Assembly (NCBI GenBank): GCA_000242935.3
Contig: CP007053.1
Span: 4,325,001 to 4,389,000, forward strand
Direction: 5' to 3'
Length of the DNA: 64,000 nt
Origin: Opitutaceae bacterium TAV5
GTDB taxonomy: Bacteria; Verrucomicrobiota; Verrucomicrobiia; Opitutales; Opitutaceae
Position numbers and translations under genes: made by a program. How positions within the stretch are numbered: position 1 is the first letter of the stretch; each line of letters opens with the position of its first letter. This document shows, piece by piece, positions 33,836 through 44,009 of the stretch. The notes under the pieces were generated by a model that saw nothing but the letters and a program-made list of their open reading frames with translations, was not told where the DNA came from and searched no databases.

Positions 33836-35239
33836 ATGAAAATCCACCGACTCACCGTGCTGTTCCTGCTGGCCTTCGTCAGCCTCCAGCCTTCGGCCTC
33901 CGGCCTTTCCGCGGCGGAACCCGCCACCGCCGCCACCGCCTTGCCTCCGGTCCCGCCACCCGCGCCGCTGACCGATCCTGCGCCCGACATCCCGGAAAAA
34001 CTCGACCTGCCCACCGCCCTCGCCTTCGCGGTCCAGCACAACTACGCGATCCGTCTCGCCCGCGAGCAGATCGAGGAGCAGGAGGGCGTCATCATCGAAG
34101 TCCGCGCCGACGCCATCCCGCACGTCTCGCTCGACGGCGCTTACCGGCTCAACGAAAAGGAAATTTCCAACTACCCCGGCGACCGCGACCAGGACTGGAA
34201 CATCGCGCTCACCGTCCGCCAGAAACTCTACGCCGGCGGCGGTGTGCGCGCCGCGCTCGATGCGCAGACGCTCGTCCGCGAGGCGGCCATCCTCTCGCTC
34301 CAGTCCGTCATCAGCGATGCCTTGCTGGAAGTGCGCACGCGCTACTACGACGTGCTTCTCGCCCGCGAGCAGATCACCGTGCAGCAACAGAACGTGGAGC
34401 TTCTCGAAGAACAGCTCCAGACCGCCCGCAACCGCTATGAAGCCGGCTCCGTCTCGCACTTCGATGTGCTCCGCGCCGAAGTCGAGCTCGCCAATGCCCA
34501 GCCCGGTCTCATCACCGCGCGCAACAACTTCCGCATCGCCATCGACGAGCTCCGCCGCGTCCTCGGCTACACCAACCTCGAAGTGGTCGATCCGCACAAG
34601 GCTCCCGAATTTGTCGGCAAGCTCGAATTCACGCCCGTCACCTACGACCTCGCCGCCTCGATCGAGCAGGCGATCCGCGACCGTCCCGAGCTCCAGCGGC
34701 TCGACAAGATCACCCGCGCGCGCGAGGCCGGCGTGAGTGTGGCCGTGGCCGACTACCGCCCGACGTTCGATCTGGTCGGCGGCTACCAGGTGCGCCGCAA
34801 CCAGACGACCGCCTCGTTTTCCGATTCGCAGGACGGCTGGCTCGTGGGCGTCGAGGGTTCATGGGCGATCTTCGACGGCGCCGCCACGCGCGGCCGTGTC
34901 CGCCAGGCCCGGTCGCAGCTCGAACAGTCGAAAATCCAGTTCCAGTCCGAACGCCTTCGCGTCGAGGTCGAGGTGCGCCGCGCGCTCTCCTCGCTGCAGG
35001 AAGCGACCGAGCTCGCCAACGCCGCCGGCAAGGTCGTCGACCAGGCCGAGGAGGCGCTGCGCCTCGCCGACGCCCGTTACGGCGCCGGCTCGGCCACGCA
35101 GCTCGACCAGTTGCAGGCCCGCACCGCCCTGACGGAGGCGCGCCTCAACCAGCTCCAGGCCAACTACAACTATCTCGTATCCGTCGCAACGATACAGCGT
35201 GCCATCGCCGCCTCCGATCGTTACGAACTGCCCGAATAA
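33836..35239 (+). CDS. TolC-type outer-membrane efflux protein
   Basis: This 467-residue outer-membrane channel subunit has a signal peptide at about 1-25. Two repeats of the outer-membrane-efflux family follow with long helices: 'LARE QIEEQEGVIIEVRADAIP' region, then 'VRTRYYDVLLAREQITVQQQN' and 'NRYEAGSVSHFDVLRAEVELANAQPGL'. The second repeat includes 'DARYGAGSATQLDQLQARTALTEARLNQL', the diagnostic NodT/TolC pattern. No lipobox. It completes the tripartite system with the adaptor and pump upstream, 28 bp after the pump stop. Confidence 0.94.
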   Translation: MKIHRLTVLFLLAFVSLQPSASGLSAAEPATAATALPPVPPPAPLTDPAPDIPEKLDLPTALAFAVQHNYAIRLAREQIEEQEGVIIEVRADAIPHVSLDGAYRLNEKEISNYPGDRDQDWNIALTVRQKLYAGGGVRAALDAQTLVREAAILSLQSVISDALLEVRTRYYDVLLAREQITVQQQNVELLEEQLQTARNRYEAGSVSHFDVLRAEVELANAQPGLITARNNFRIAIDELRRVLGYTNLEVVDPHKAPEFVGKLEFTPVTYDLAASIEQAIRDRPELQRLDKITRAREAGVSVAVADYRPTFDLVGGYQVRRNQTTASFSDSQDGWLVGVEGSWAIFDGAATRGRVRQARSQLEQSKIQFQSERLRVEVEVRRALSSLQEATELANAAGKVVDQAEEALRLADARYGAGSATQLDQLQARTALTEARLNQLQANYNYLVSVATIQRAIAASDRYELPE

Positions 35240-35271
35240 TCCGGTCACCGCTCCGTCACCGGAACCGCCGC

Positions 35272-35841
35272 ATGCCCTACCGAACCCGCCGCACGATCAA
35301 GCCCGCATCGATGGACGCGGCGCGTCCCGTCGAAAAATCCGTCCTTGCGGAAATCCTCACCGACGCCCACTGGGCGCCGTCGCACGGGATGACGCAGCCG
35401 TGGCGCTTCCATGTTTTCGCCGGCGCCGCCCGCCAGCGCCTCGCCGACGGCCTGCTGTCGATTTACGACCGGCTCGTGCCGCCCGCCGCCCGCAATGAGG
35501 AGAAGCGCGCCAAACTCTCCGCCCTCGCGCTCCGGTCGCCGGTGGTGATCGCGGTGGCCGCGCGGGTGGAGCCGGGCGGCAAGATACCCGAGCCGGAGGA
35601 AATCGCCGCGACCTGCTGCGCGGTGCAGAACCTGATGCTTTCGGCGCACGGGCACGGCCTCGGCTCATTCTGGGCGACGCCGCCGGTGACACGGTCGGCG
35701 GAGTTCGCCGCCTGGCTCGGCCTCGACGACACGCACCGGATGCTCGGCGTCGTGGCGCTCGGTTATCCCCTGCCGGGAAAAATCCCGCCACCCCCGCCGC
35801 GCCATCCGCTGGAGCAGCACGTGGTCTGGCACGACGAATGA
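35272..35841 (+). CDS. Nitroreductase-family flavoprotein
   Basis: This 189-residue FMN-dependent oxidoreductase has 'RRTIKPASMDAARPVEKSVLAEIL' and 'WAPSHGMTQPWRFHVF', the N-terminal FMN-binding pattern (R-R-x-x-K, then W-A-P-S), and C-terminal 'GLGSFWATPPV' and 'VVALGYPLPGK'. ATG 35272 lies 32 bp after the TolC-type gene, probably in the same transcript. Such enzymes reduce nitro compounds and quinones, consistent with a detoxification role next to efflux pumps. Confidence 0.88.
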   Translation: MPYRTRRTIKPASMDAARPVEKSVLAEILTDAHWAPSHGMTQPWRFHVFAGAARQRLADGLLSIYDRLVPPAARNEEKRAKLSALALRSPVVIAVAARVEPGGKIPEPEEIAATCCAVQNLMLSAHGHGLGSFWATPPVTRSAEFAAWLGLDDTHRMLGVVALGYPLPGKIPPPPPRHPLEQHVVWHDE

Positions 35842-35842
35842 T

Positions 35843-36748
35843 TCACGCGTGGTGCTTGCGAAAATCCCGCAGCACCTCGACGAAATTCTTCACCAGCGGG
35901 GAGGTCTCGTCCGCCTTCCAGATCGCGTGCAACTGGAATTGCAGGTCCGGCCCGTTCTCCCTGATCGCCAGCGTGGAAAGCCCCTCCCGCGTGGAGATGC
36001 TGCGCGCCATCGGCACAAGCGATACTCCCTGGCCGCCCGCTACCATCGCGAGAAACGCCTCCTGACCCATGACGGATTTCACCGGCCCGGGCCTGATTTT
36101 CCGGTCTTTCAGCAACGCAAGCATATGCTCGGCGTGCCCGGTGCTTCCGGGCTGCCCTACCGCCAGCAGCGGTTCACCCTCCAGCTCCCGTAGCGAAATC
36201 TGCCGCTGCCGGGCGAGCGGATGCGCGTCGCTGGCGAGCACCTTGAAAGGCGTGTCGATGACCTGGAGATGATTCAGGCCGACAAGCCTGGTCGCTTCGG
36301 GGTCGAAGATGAATCCGATCTGTATCCGGCCGTCGCGAAGGGCCGTGGTGTGCTGCTCGTCAAAGGCGATTTCCTCCAGCGTCACGTCGACGTCGGGAAA
36401 ACGCTCGCGGAACATGTTCAGGCACGTCGGGAGAAATCCGTAGGAGACCGCTCCGGCGTTGCCGATCCGCAGCGTCCCCTGCCGTCCCCGGCCGGCCTCC
36501 CGTGTGGCCGTCACCATCTGCTGCATCTGCTCCAGCAGCCGCTTCGCTTCCTTCAGCAAAACCTCGCCGGCGACGGTCAATCGCACCCGTGTGGTGTCCC
36601 GCTCCAGCAGGCGCGTATCGACGTGGCTCTCCAGATCCCTGATCTGCACGCTCAGCGTCGGCGCCGAAACATGCAACCGCTCCGCCGCGCGCCGGAAATT
36701 CAGTTCCTCGGCCACGGCCACAAAGTATCGGAGGTGCCTCAGTTCCAT
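35843..36748 (-). CDS. LysR-family transcriptional regulator
   Basis: This 301-residue LysR regulator has the N-terminal helix-turn-helix 'MELRHLRYFVAVAEELNFRRAAERLHVSAPTLSVQIRDLE' and a periplasmic-binding-type effector domain from about residue 90. The gene is convergent with the nitroreductase (1 bp apart). A 9+1+9 palindrome lies 12 bp upstream of the start, close to where LysR proteins autoregulate, though its sequence looks more MarR-like. The inducing ligand is unknown. Confidence 0.93.
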   Translation of the reverse strand: MELRHLRYFVAVAEELNFRRAAERLHVSAPTLSVQIRDLESHVDTRLLERDTTRVRLTVAGEVLLKEAKRLLEQMQQMVTATREAGRGRQGTLRIGNAGAVSYGFLPTCLNMFRERFPDVDVTLEEIAFDEQHTTALRDGRIQIGFIFDPEATRLVGLNHLQVIDTPFKVLASDAHPLARQRQISLRELEGEPLLAVGQPGSTGHAEHMLALLKDRKIRPGPVKSVMGQEAFLAMVAGGQGVSLVPMARSISTREGLSTLAIRENGPDLQFQLHAIWKADETSPLVKNFVEVLRDFRKHHA

Positions 36749-36759
36749 CGTGCCCTTGC

Positions 36760-36778
36760 TGTTAGTCCCGGACTAACA
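36760..36778. promoter_or_regulatory. Perfect palindrome between LysR and MarR genes
   Basis: TGTTAGTCCCGGACTAACA: nine-base arms around one C, without mismatch. It lies 12 bp upstream of the LysR start and 134 bp upstream of the MarR start. The TTAG...CTAA core matches MarR/SlyA-type sites. Confidence 0.6.
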
Positions 36779-36911
36779 CGATGCAAGAAACAAAGTAATT
36801 CCGCGTTTCGCCGCCCGGTGATAGTCTCCTGCCGTATTCCGGCGCGATCCGGCCCGTCCGCGTGCCTCTCCCTCATCGACAGCAACACTCCCTTCATTCC
36901 GCCTCGCGACC

Positions 36912-37484
36912 ATGACTCCCTCCATCGACCCCATCCAGGATGCCCTCCGCCACCGGGCCTTCAAATGCGCCGGCAAGCACGAGCCCCGTTGCCGCACCCT
37001 GCTCGCCTTTCTCGTCACGTCCCACCGGGTTCGCACCTTTCTCAAGCACAGTCTTTCGAAACAGAAACTCACCGAAACCGGATTCCGGATCCTCGCCACC
37101 CTCGTTGCCCACGAAGACGCTCCGCTTTCCCCGACACAGATTTCGAGCCTGGCATCCATGTGGCCGCCCACCGTCACCGATGTGCTCACCCGGCTGGAAA
37201 TTTCCGGCCTCATCATCCGCGAACGCAGCACCGTCGACCGCCGCCAGGTTCTCACCCGGCTGACGCCCGCCGGCCGCAAACACTACACGTCGGCTGTCGA
37301 TCATCTCGTCGGCGACATGGTCCGCCTCGCCGAACCGATCGCCCCGGCCGAATTCGCCGTGCTGCGCACGGCCTGCGACCATCTCGATTCCCGGGTTGCC
37401 CAACTGACGGAGAACGCGGGAGCGGGCAGTTCTTCGGCTTCCGATATCACGGCTGCGCCGGAGGAGGAGGCCGCACACGCATGA
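36912..37484 (+). CDS. MarR-family transcriptional regulator
   Basis: This 190-residue regulator has a winged-helix part at about 55-135: 'TETGFRILATLVAHEDAPLSPTQISSLASMWPPTVTDVLTRLEISGLIIRERSTVDRRQVLTRLTPAGRKHY'. The C-terminus is Ala/Glu-rich. It precedes the third RND operon. Its stop overlaps an in-frame ATG of the adaptor gene (37481), so the adaptor could also start there with coupled translation. Confidence 0.9.
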   Translation: MTPSIDPIQDALRHRAFKCAGKHEPRCRTLLAFLVTSHRVRTFLKHSLSKQKLTETGFRILATLVAHEDAPLSPTQISSLASMWPPTVTDVLTRLEISGLIIRERSTVDRRQVLTRLTPAGRKHYTSAVDHLVGDMVRLAEPIAPAEFAVLRTACDHLDSRVAQLTENAGAGSSSASDITAAPEEEAAHA

Positions 37485-37549
37485 GTCCCGAATCCGCGCG
37501 CCACTTTTTGCCCGACGCCCCTTCGCCCGAACCGGTTTTATCGAATTAT

Positions 37550-38740
37550 ATGCCACGCCAACACACCCTTCTTTTCATTCTCGCCATCGCCGCTCCGCTG
37601 TTTGCCGCCGGCTGCGGCAAAAACCGGGACGCCGCGGCCCCCGCCGCTCCGCCGTCCGCCGTCGAGGTCGGCGTCGTCACGCTCGGCACCACCGCCGTCT
37701 CGCAGACCCGCGAACTTCCCGGTCGCACCGAGGCGCATCGCGTCGCCCAGGTGCGGGCGCGGGTCAACGGCATCGTTCAAAAGCGCCATTTCACCGAGGG
37801 CGCCGACGTGAAGGAAGGCGAACTGCTCTACCAGATCGACCCGGCCCCGTACCAGGCCGTGCTCGACAGCGCGAAGGCCAGCCTCGCCCGCGCCGAGTCC
37901 AACCTGAAGACCGCCAGTCTCCAGGCCGAGCGCTTCAAGGGACTCGTCGCCGTCAATGCCGTCAGCAAACAGCAATACGACGACGCCGTCGCGGCCGTTG
38001 GCACATACACGGCCGACGTGGCCGCCGCCCGCGCCGCGATCACTTCGGCGGAGATCGATCTCGGTTACACAAAGGTCACCTCGCCCATCGCCGGCCGGAT
38101 CGGTCTCTCCGAAGTCACGGAAGGCGCCTACGTGCAGGCCGCGCAGGCCACGCTCATGGCGACCGTCCAGCAGCTCGATCCCATCTACGTCAACCTCGTC
38201 CAGCCCAGTGCGGAAGTCTCGCGGCTCAAGCGCGCTCTCGAAAAGGGCACCCTGAAATCCGGCGCGGAGAAGGGAGGCGCGCCCGTCCATCTCATTCTCG
38301 AGGACGGCACCGCCTACGAGCATGCGGGGGCGCTCCAGTTTTCCGATGTCACCGTGGACCGCACCACCGGTTCGGTCACCCTGCGCGCGCTCTTTCCCAA
38401 TCCGCGCGGCGATCTTTTTCCCGGCATGTTTGTGCGCGCCCGGTTCGAGGAAGGAGTCAACCCGCAGGCGCTGCTCGCTCCGCAGCAGGGCGTCAGCCGC
38501 AACTATCGGGGCCAGCCCACCGCCTGGGTGGTGACGGCGGACAACAAGGCCGAGAACCGTATCATCGAAACCGGCCGCACGCACGGCGACCAGTGGATCG
38601 TCACCGGCGGCCTCAACCCCGGGGACAAGGTCATTGTCACCAATCTCCAGCGTATCCGCACCGGCACTCCGGTAACCGCTGTCCCCTGGACGCCGAAAAC
38701 CGGGGCGGCGGGCGCAACGGACGAAAAATCGAAAAACTGA
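37550..38740 (+). CDS. RND efflux periplasmic adaptor lipoprotein
   Basis: This 396-residue adaptor starts at ATG 37550 (MPRQHTLLF). Lipoprotein signal with lipobox FAAGC, acylated Cys near residue 23. Then 'RTEAHRVAQVRARVNGIVQKRHFTEGADVKEGELLYQIDPAPYQ', the classic AcrA-type first lipoyl half. Helical hairpin next, then 'YTKVTSPIAGRIGLSEVTEGAYVQ', and 'LFPNPRGDLFPGMFVRARFEEG' with a C-terminal 'RTHGDQWIVTGGLNPGDKVIV'. An alternative ATG at 37481 overlaps the MarR stop (ATGA) but would put 23 extra residues ahead of the signal. Confidence 0.93.
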   Translation: MPRQHTLLFILAIAAPLFAAGCGKNRDAAAPAAPPSAVEVGVVTLGTTAVSQTRELPGRTEAHRVAQVRARVNGIVQKRHFTEGADVKEGELLYQIDPAPYQAVLDSAKASLARAESNLKTASLQAERFKGLVAVNAVSKQQYDDAVAAVGTYTADVAAARAAITSAEIDLGYTKVTSPIAGRIGLSEVTEGAYVQAAQATLMATVQQLDPIYVNLVQPSAEVSRLKRALEKGTLKSGAEKGGAPVHLILEDGTAYEHAGALQFSDVTVDRTTGSVTLRALFPNPRGDLFPGMFVRARFEEGVNPQALLAPQQGVSRNYRGQPTAWVVTADNKAENRIIETGRTHGDQWIVTGGLNPGDKVIVTNLQRIRTGTPVTAVPWTPKTGAAGATDEKSKN

Positions 38741-38761
38741 GCGCCTCTCTCACCCGGTACG

Positions 38762-38806
38762 CCACGCGCAAAATTCCGCACTCCGCATCCCGCAATCCGC
38801 ACTTTC
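38762..38806. repeat. Single arm of ttccgcactccgcatcc-type repeat between adaptor and pump genes
   Basis: A chain of (a)ttccgcactccgcatcccgcaatccgc words fills the gap and ends 3 bp before the pump ATG. I do not see a matching left arm, so this may be a decayed copy. Confidence 0.55.
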
Positions 38807-38809
38807 ATC

Positions 38810-41800
38810 ATGGCCAGATTTTTTATCGACCGCCCGGTTTTCGCCTGGGTGATCGCCATCCTCCTCATGGGCGCCGGCCTGCTTGCCATCCGCACGCTGC
38901 CTGTTTCCCAGTATCCCGACATCGCCTCGCCACAGGTCGAAATCTCCGCCCGCTATCCCGGCGCCTCGGCCGAGACGGTGCAAAACACCGTCGCGCAGAT
39001 CATCGAACAACAACTCACCGGCATCGACCATCTCCGCTACATGGAGACGCGCAGCGATTCCGACGGCAACGTCACGATCACCATCACGTTCAACAACGAG
39101 GCCAATCCCGACATTGCCCAGGTGCAGGTGCAGAACAAGCTCCAGCTCGCCACCCCGCTCCTGCCGCAGGAAGTGCAGCAACTCGGCGTCACCGTCAAAA
39201 AATCGGTCCGCAACTTCCTGATCGTTTATGGCTTCTACACCGAGGACGGCTCGCTCAACAAGGACGACATCTCCGACTACCTCGCCGCCAATCTCAAGGA
39301 GCCGATCAGCCGCATCAAGGGCGTTGGCGACGTCACGCTTTTCGGTACCGAGTACTCGATGCGCATCTGGCTCAACGCCGACCAGATGACCAACTACAAC
39401 ATCTCCGTCGCCGACATTGCCGCCGCCCTCGACGCGCAGAACGCGCAGATCTCCGCCGGCCAGTTTGGCGGCGCCCCCGCGATTCCCGGCCAGCGCCTCA
39501 ACGCCAACATCACCATCCGCACGCGGCTCCAGAGCCCCGAGGATTTTGAAAAGGTCCTTCTCCGCGTCAACGAGGACGGTTCCCGCGTCCGCCTCGGCGA
39601 TGTCGCCCGTATCGAGCTCGGCGGCGAGAGCGCCGCCATCTCCGCCTTCTACAACGGCCACGCCACTTCCGGCCTCGCCGTCAAGCCCGCGACCGGCGCC
39701 AACGCGCTCGAAACCGTCCGCCTGCTCAACGAGTACATCGACTCGCAGAAAGAGTTTTTCCCATCCGGTCTCCTGGTGACGCCCGCCTACGACACCACGC
39801 CCTTCGTGCGTCTTTCCATCGAGGAAGTCGTCAAGACGCTCATCGAGGCCATCGTCCTCGTGTTTCTCGTCATGTATCTGTTTTTACAGAACATCCGGGC
39901 CACGCTCATCCCCACCATCGCGGTGCCCGTCGTGCTGCTCGGCACGTTCGCCGTCATGGCCATTTGCGGATTCACGATCAACACGCTGACCATGTTCGGC
40001 ATGGTCCTGGCCATCGGCCTGCTCGTGGACGACGCCATCGTGGTTGTCGAAAACGTCGAGCGTGTCATGTCCGAGGAGGGCCTGCCGCCGAAGGAGGCCA
40101 CGCGCAAATCCATGGGCCAGATCACGGGCGCGCTCGTCGGCATTGCGCTCGTGCTCTCCGCCGTGTTCCTGCCCATGGCCTTCTTCGGCGGCGCCACCGG
40201 CATCATCTACCGGCAGTTTTCCATCACCATCGCCTCGGCCATGGCGCTCTCGGTGTTCGTCGCCGTCACCCTCACGCCGGCGCTTTGCGCGACCATGCTC
40301 AAGCCCATCCCCCGGGGGCATCACGAGGAGAAGCGCGGCTTCTTCGGCTGGTTCAACCGCACTTTCAACCGCAGCACCGCGCTTTACGCCACCGGCGTGC
40401 GCCACTCCATCCGCCGCTGGGGCCGGGCGCTCGTCATCTACGGCGGCATCACCGCGCTCATGGCCTGGATCTTCCTGCGGCTGCCCACCTCCTTCCTGCC
40501 CGAGGAGGACCAGGGCGTGCTCCTGCTCCAGGTCCAGCTCCCTGCCGGTTCGACCCAGGAACAGACCATCGACGTGCTCCGCGAAGTGGAGGAGTACTTC
40601 TTCGCCAACGAAAAGGAAGCCGTCCAGTCGGTCATGGCCGTGGCCGGGTTCAGCTTCGGCGGACGTGGCCAGAATGCCGGCTTCGGTTTCATCAAGCTCA
40701 AGGACTGGGAGGAGCGTCCCGGGAAAAACAACCGTGCCAATGCCATCGCCGGCCGTGCCATGGCGCATTTCGCCACCGTCAAGGAAGCGACCATCTATAC
40801 CTTCCCTCCACCGGCCATCATTGAACTGGGAACGGCCAACGGCTTCGAGTTCCAGCTCATCGACCGTTCCAACCAGGGGCACGAAGCGCTCATGGAGGCT
40901 CGCGGCCGGCTTCTCGGTCTGGCCGGCGGGGACCCCGTCCTCTTCGCCACCCGTCCCAACGGTTTCGACGACGTGGCCGAATACCGGCTTCACATCGACG
41001 AGGAGAAAGCTTCCTCCTTCGGCCTCTCGCTCGGGCTCGTCAACCAGACGCTCGCCGCCGCCTGGGGCTCCACCTACATAAATGACTTTTCGCACCACGG
41101 CCGCGTCAAGAAAGTCTATCTCCAGGCCGACGCGCCCTGGCGCATGGTGCCCGAGGATTTCGAGCGCTGGTATGTGCCCGGGGCCGGCGGCGAGCCCGTG
41201 CCCGTCAGTGCGATCACCGAAGGTGAATGGACGTTCGGTTCGCCGCTTCTCGAACGCTTCAACGGACTGCCTTCCATCGCCATCCAGGGTTCGGCCGCTC
41301 CCGGCAAGAGCACCGGCGACGCCATGAACGCCATGGAGCGCCTCATGAAAGAGCTCCCCGCCGGTTTCACCCACGCCTGGACCGCGCTTTCCTACGAGGA
41401 GAAGCTCTCCGGGGCGCAGGCTCCGGCGCTCTACGCGATCTCGCTCGCCATTGTCTTTCTCTGTCTCGCGGCGCTCTACGAAAGCTGGTCGGTGCCGTTC
41501 TCGGTGATGCTCGTCGTGCCGCTCGGCATTGTCGGCGCGGTATTGGCCGTCTGGTTACGCGGACTGAACAACGACGTGTATTTCCAGGTCGGCCTGATCA
41601 CGACCGTCGGCCTCTCGGCCAAGAACGCCATCCTCATCGTCGAGTTTGCCAAGGTGGCGTACGACAAGGGCGCCGATCTGGTCGAGGCGACGATCCACGC
41701 CTCCCGGCAGCGCCTGCGACCGATCCTGATGACGTCGCTCGCCTTCGGCTTCGGCGTGCTTCCGCTCGCCATTTCCAGCGGCGCCGGCTCCGGCTCGCAG

Positions 41801-41959
41801 AACGCCATCGGCACCAGCGTCCTCGGCGGTATCATCACGGCCACCGTCCTCGCGATCTTCCTCATCCCGGTGTTCTTCGTGGTCGTCACCTGGGTCTTCC
41901 AGGGCCGCCGCAAGAGAACCCCCGCCGACAGCGGCCCGAACGCAGGGAGCCCGCAATAA
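38810..41959 (+). CDS. RND-family efflux pump (AcrB/HAE1-type)
   Basis: This 1049-residue pump starts [21 protein letters not shown], typical of AcrB-type HAE1 pumps. The TM4 Asp pair is in '[19 protein letters not shown]'. '[26 protein letters not shown]' and '[26 protein letters not shown]' are the conserved porter motifs of that group. '[22 protein letters not shown]' lies in TM10. The start codon directly follows the repeat arm at 38762-38806 and lacks a clear Shine-Dalgarno. Second gene of the third RND operon. Confidence 0.96.
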   Translation: MARFFIDRPVFAWVIAILLMGAGLLAIRTLPVSQYPDIASPQVEISARYPGASAETVQNTVAQIIEQQLTGIDHLRYMETRSDSDGNVTITITFNNEANPDIAQVQVQNKLQLATPLLPQEVQQLGVTVKKSVRNFLIVYGFYTEDGSLNKDDISDYLAANLKEPISRIKGVGDVTLFGTEYSMRIWLNADQMTNYNISVADIAAALDAQNAQISAGQFGGAPAIPGQRLNANITIRTRLQSPEDFEKVLLRVNEDGSRVRLGDVARIELGGESAAISAFYNGHATSGLAVKPATGANALETVRLLNEYIDSQKEFFPSGLLVTPAYDTTPFVRLSIEEVVKTLIEAIVLVFLVMYLFLQNIRATLIPTIAVPVVLLGTFAVMAICGFTINTLTMFGMVLAIGLLVDDAIVVVENVERVMSEEGLPPKEATRKSMGQITGALVGIALVLSAVFLPMAFFGGATGIIYRQFSITIASAMALSVFVAVTLTPALCATMLKPIPRGHHEEKRGFFGWFNRTFNRSTALYATGVRHSIRRWGRALVIYGGITALMAWIFLRLPTSFLPEEDQGVLLLQVQLPAGSTQEQTIDVLREVEEYFFANEKEAVQSVMAVAGFSFGGRGQNAGFGFIKLKDWEERPGKNNRANAIAGRAMAHFATVKEATIYTFPPPAIIELGTANGFEFQLIDRSNQGHEALMEARGRLLGLAGGDPVLFATRPNGFDDVAEYRLHIDEEKASSFGLSLGLVNQTLAAAWGSTYINDFSHHGRVKKVYLQADAPWRMVPEDFERWYVPGAGGEPVPVSAITEGEWTFGSPLLERFNGLPSIAIQGSAAPGKSTGDAMNAMERLMKELPAGFTHAWTALSYEEKLSGAQAPALYAISLAIVFLCLAALYESWSVPFSVMLVVPLGIVGAVLAVWLRGLNNDVYFQVGLITTVGLSAKNAILIVEFAKVAYDKGADLVEATIHASRQRLRPILMTSLAFGFGVLPLAISSGAGSGSQNAIGTSVLGGIITATVLAIFLIPVFFVVVTWVFQGRRKRTPADSGPNAGSPQ

Positions 41960-41986
41960 CCCGCACAGGTTTCATCTTTCCCGCAC

Positions 41987-43417
41987 ATGCAGCGCCCACT
42001 CTTCCTCGCCCTTCCCGCCGCTCTGGTCCTCGCCGGATGCACGCTCGCGCCCGATTACGAGCGTCCCGCCGCTCCCGTCCCCGACGCCTGGCCCGCCGCC
42101 ACCGCCACCTCCGCCGACGCGGGCGCCGCCAGCGCGGCCGACATCGGCTGGGCGCAGTTTTTCGGTGACCCGCGCCTGCGCGCGCTCATCGCGCTCGGCC
42201 TCGAAAACAACCGCGACCTGCGCACCGCCCTCCTCCGCGTCGAGCAGACCCGCGCCCAATACCGGATCGAAGGTTCCTCCCTCTGGCCCACGCTCGACGG
42301 CGCCGCCGACGGCACCCGTGGTCGCACGCCCGCCGACCTTTCCACCTCCGGCCGGGCCTACACCGCCAGCCAGTACCGCGTGGGCGGCGCCGCCTCCTGG
42401 GAGATCGATCTCTTCGGCCGCGTGCGCAGCCTCAGGGCCGCCGCGCTCGAAACCTGGCTGGCCACCGAAGAAGCCCGCCGCGCCGCGCAGCTCGCCTTCA
42501 TTTCCACCCTCGCCACCCAGTACCTCACCGAACGCTCCGCCGACGAGCAACTCGAACTCGGCCGCCGCACGCTCGCGCTCGTCCAGGATTCGTACAACCT
42601 GATCAAACATCGCTACGACAACGGCGTCGCCACCGAGCTCGACCTGCGCACCGCCGAGGCCCAGGTCGCCAGCACCCGCGCCACCATCGCCGAATACACG
42701 CGCCTCCTCGCGCAGGCGCGCAACGGCCTCGCCTTCCTCGTCGGCGCGCCCCTCCCCGACGATCTGCCGGCCGCGCTCCCCCTCGCCGGCCAGAACCTCA
42801 TCACCGATCTTCCCGCCGGCCTGCCGGCCGATCTCCTGCAACGCCGGCCCGACATCCTGCAGGCCGAGCACACCCTGCGCTCCGCCAACGCCAACATCGG
42901 CGCGGCCCGCGCCGCCTTCTTCCCGTCGATCACGCTCACCGCCTTCGGCGGCACCAGCAGCGCCGATCTCGACGGCCTCTTCAAGGCCGGCTCCGGCACC
43001 TGGAGCTTCGCCCCGCAGATCACGCTGCCGATCTTCACCGGCGGCCGCAACCGCGCCACGCTCGATGTCGCCCAAATCCAGAAACGCATCGAGATCGCCG
43101 CCTACGAAAAAGCCATCCAGACGGCCTTCCGCGAAGTCGCCGACGGCCTCGCCGCCCGCTCCTCCTACGATGAACAGCTCGCCGCGCAGGAAACGCAGGT
43201 TGCCGCCGGGCAAAGCCGCTACGACCTCTCCGACCTGCGTTACAAGGGCGGCGTGGCCGACTACCTGACCGTGCTCACCGCGCAGCAGGATCTTTTCGCC
43301 GCGCAACAAGGCCTGATCCGTTCGCGCGCGCTCCACCTCGTCAGCCTCGTCGATCTCTACAAGGCCCTCGGCGGCGGCTGGAGCGAAGCACCCGCCGCCC
43401 CTGCGGCCGACAGCTGA
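41987..43417 (+). CDS. NodT/OprM-type outer-membrane efflux lipoprotein
   Basis: This 476-residue outer-membrane channel has a lipoprotein signal with lipobox VLAGC and the NodT/OprM start pattern 'CTLAPDYERPAAPVPDAW', followed by 'IGWAQFFGDPRLRALIALGLENNRDLRTALLRVEQ'. 'ADLLQRRPDILQAEHTLRSANANIGAARAAFFPSITLTAFGG' is the strongly conserved part of the family. It completes the third tripartite pump 27 bp after the pump gene. Confidence 0.95.
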   Translation: MQRPLFLALPAALVLAGCTLAPDYERPAAPVPDAWPAATATSADAGAASAADIGWAQFFGDPRLRALIALGLENNRDLRTALLRVEQTRAQYRIEGSSLWPTLDGAADGTRGRTPADLSTSGRAYTASQYRVGGAASWEIDLFGRVRSLRAAALETWLATEEARRAAQLAFISTLATQYLTERSADEQLELGRRTLALVQDSYNLIKHRYDNGVATELDLRTAEAQVASTRATIAEYTRLLAQARNGLAFLVGAPLPDDLPAALPLAGQNLITDLPAGLPADLLQRRPDILQAEHTLRSANANIGAARAAFFPSITLTAFGGTSSADLDGLFKAGSGTWSFAPQITLPIFTGGRNRATLDVAQIQKRIEIAAYEKAIQTAFREVADGLAARSSYDEQLAAQETQVAAGQSRYDLSDLRYKGGVADYLTVLTAQQDLFAAQQGLIRSRALHLVSLVDLYKALGGGWSEAPAAPAADS

Positions 43418-43452
43418 TATTTCCCATCAATCCGCCCACCTCCCTCCTCGCC

Positions 43453-43920
43453 ATGTCCACCGCCCGCCCACCTTCATCCGCCTCCATCGACCCCTACCGT
43501 ATCCTGCGCGAGGCGCAGGTTCGTTCCGCGCAGGAGCAGCAGCTTTTTTCCGGCCGCGACTGGCTGCGTGTCACGGCTTTTGTCCAGTTCCTCACCGCCC
43601 TGTATCCGATTTACCTGTGGGTATCCTTCGACTTGCTGGACTACCGCACGGCCAGTTCCGATCCGATGATTTCAATCCTCCGTGCGGCCGCCCTGGTGAC
43701 GCTCGGCATCGGGCTTCTTTTCCTGCTCCTCGCCTGGTGGGCGAAGTATGCGCCCTTCCGCGCCTCGGTTGTCGGGCTGCTGTTTTTTATCGCCTTCAAC
43801 GTCTTCATCGCCGTGGCGCGTCCGCAGCACTTCATGGACGGCATCGCCTCGCGGGTGCTCGTCCTGCTCGGTCTGATCATGGCCGTGCGCACCGGCTTTC
43901 ACCGACACCGGTCGGAGTGA
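43453..43920 (+). CDS. Small membrane protein, four predicted helices, function unknown
   Basis: This 155-residue protein has a soluble N-terminus of about 38 residues, then about four hydrophobic segments (centred near 48, 85, 110 and 138), including 'ALVTLGIGLLFLLLAWWAKYAPF' and 'VVGLLFFIAFNVFIAVARP'. I do not recognise a family. It follows the third RND operon by 35 bp on the same strand and may be cotranscribed. An inverted repeat lies between it and the next gene. Confidence 0.75.
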   Translation: MSTARPPSSASIDPYRILREAQVRSAQEQQLFSGRDWLRVTAFVQFLTALYPIYLWVSFDLLDYRTASSDPMISILRAAALVTLGIGLLFLLLAWWAKYAPFRASVVGLLFFIAFNVFIAVARPQHFMDGIASRVLVLLGLIMAVRTGFHRHRSE

Positions 43921-43923
43921 AGA

Positions 43924-44009
43924 CCATGACGGATGACGAATCACAGATTACGGATTTCTCAAACCTGCGCCTGCGCCGCCCCTTCGTCGTTCGTCGTCAT
44001 TGATTCGTA
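43924..44009. repeat. Inverted repeat between two membrane-protein genes
   Basis: The left arm has gacggatgacgaatcacagattacgga words; the right arm (about 43984-44009) carries gtcgttcgtcgtcattgattcgtaatg. The stop at 43918-43920 and the ATG at 44010 flank it within a few bases. Confidence 0.8.
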
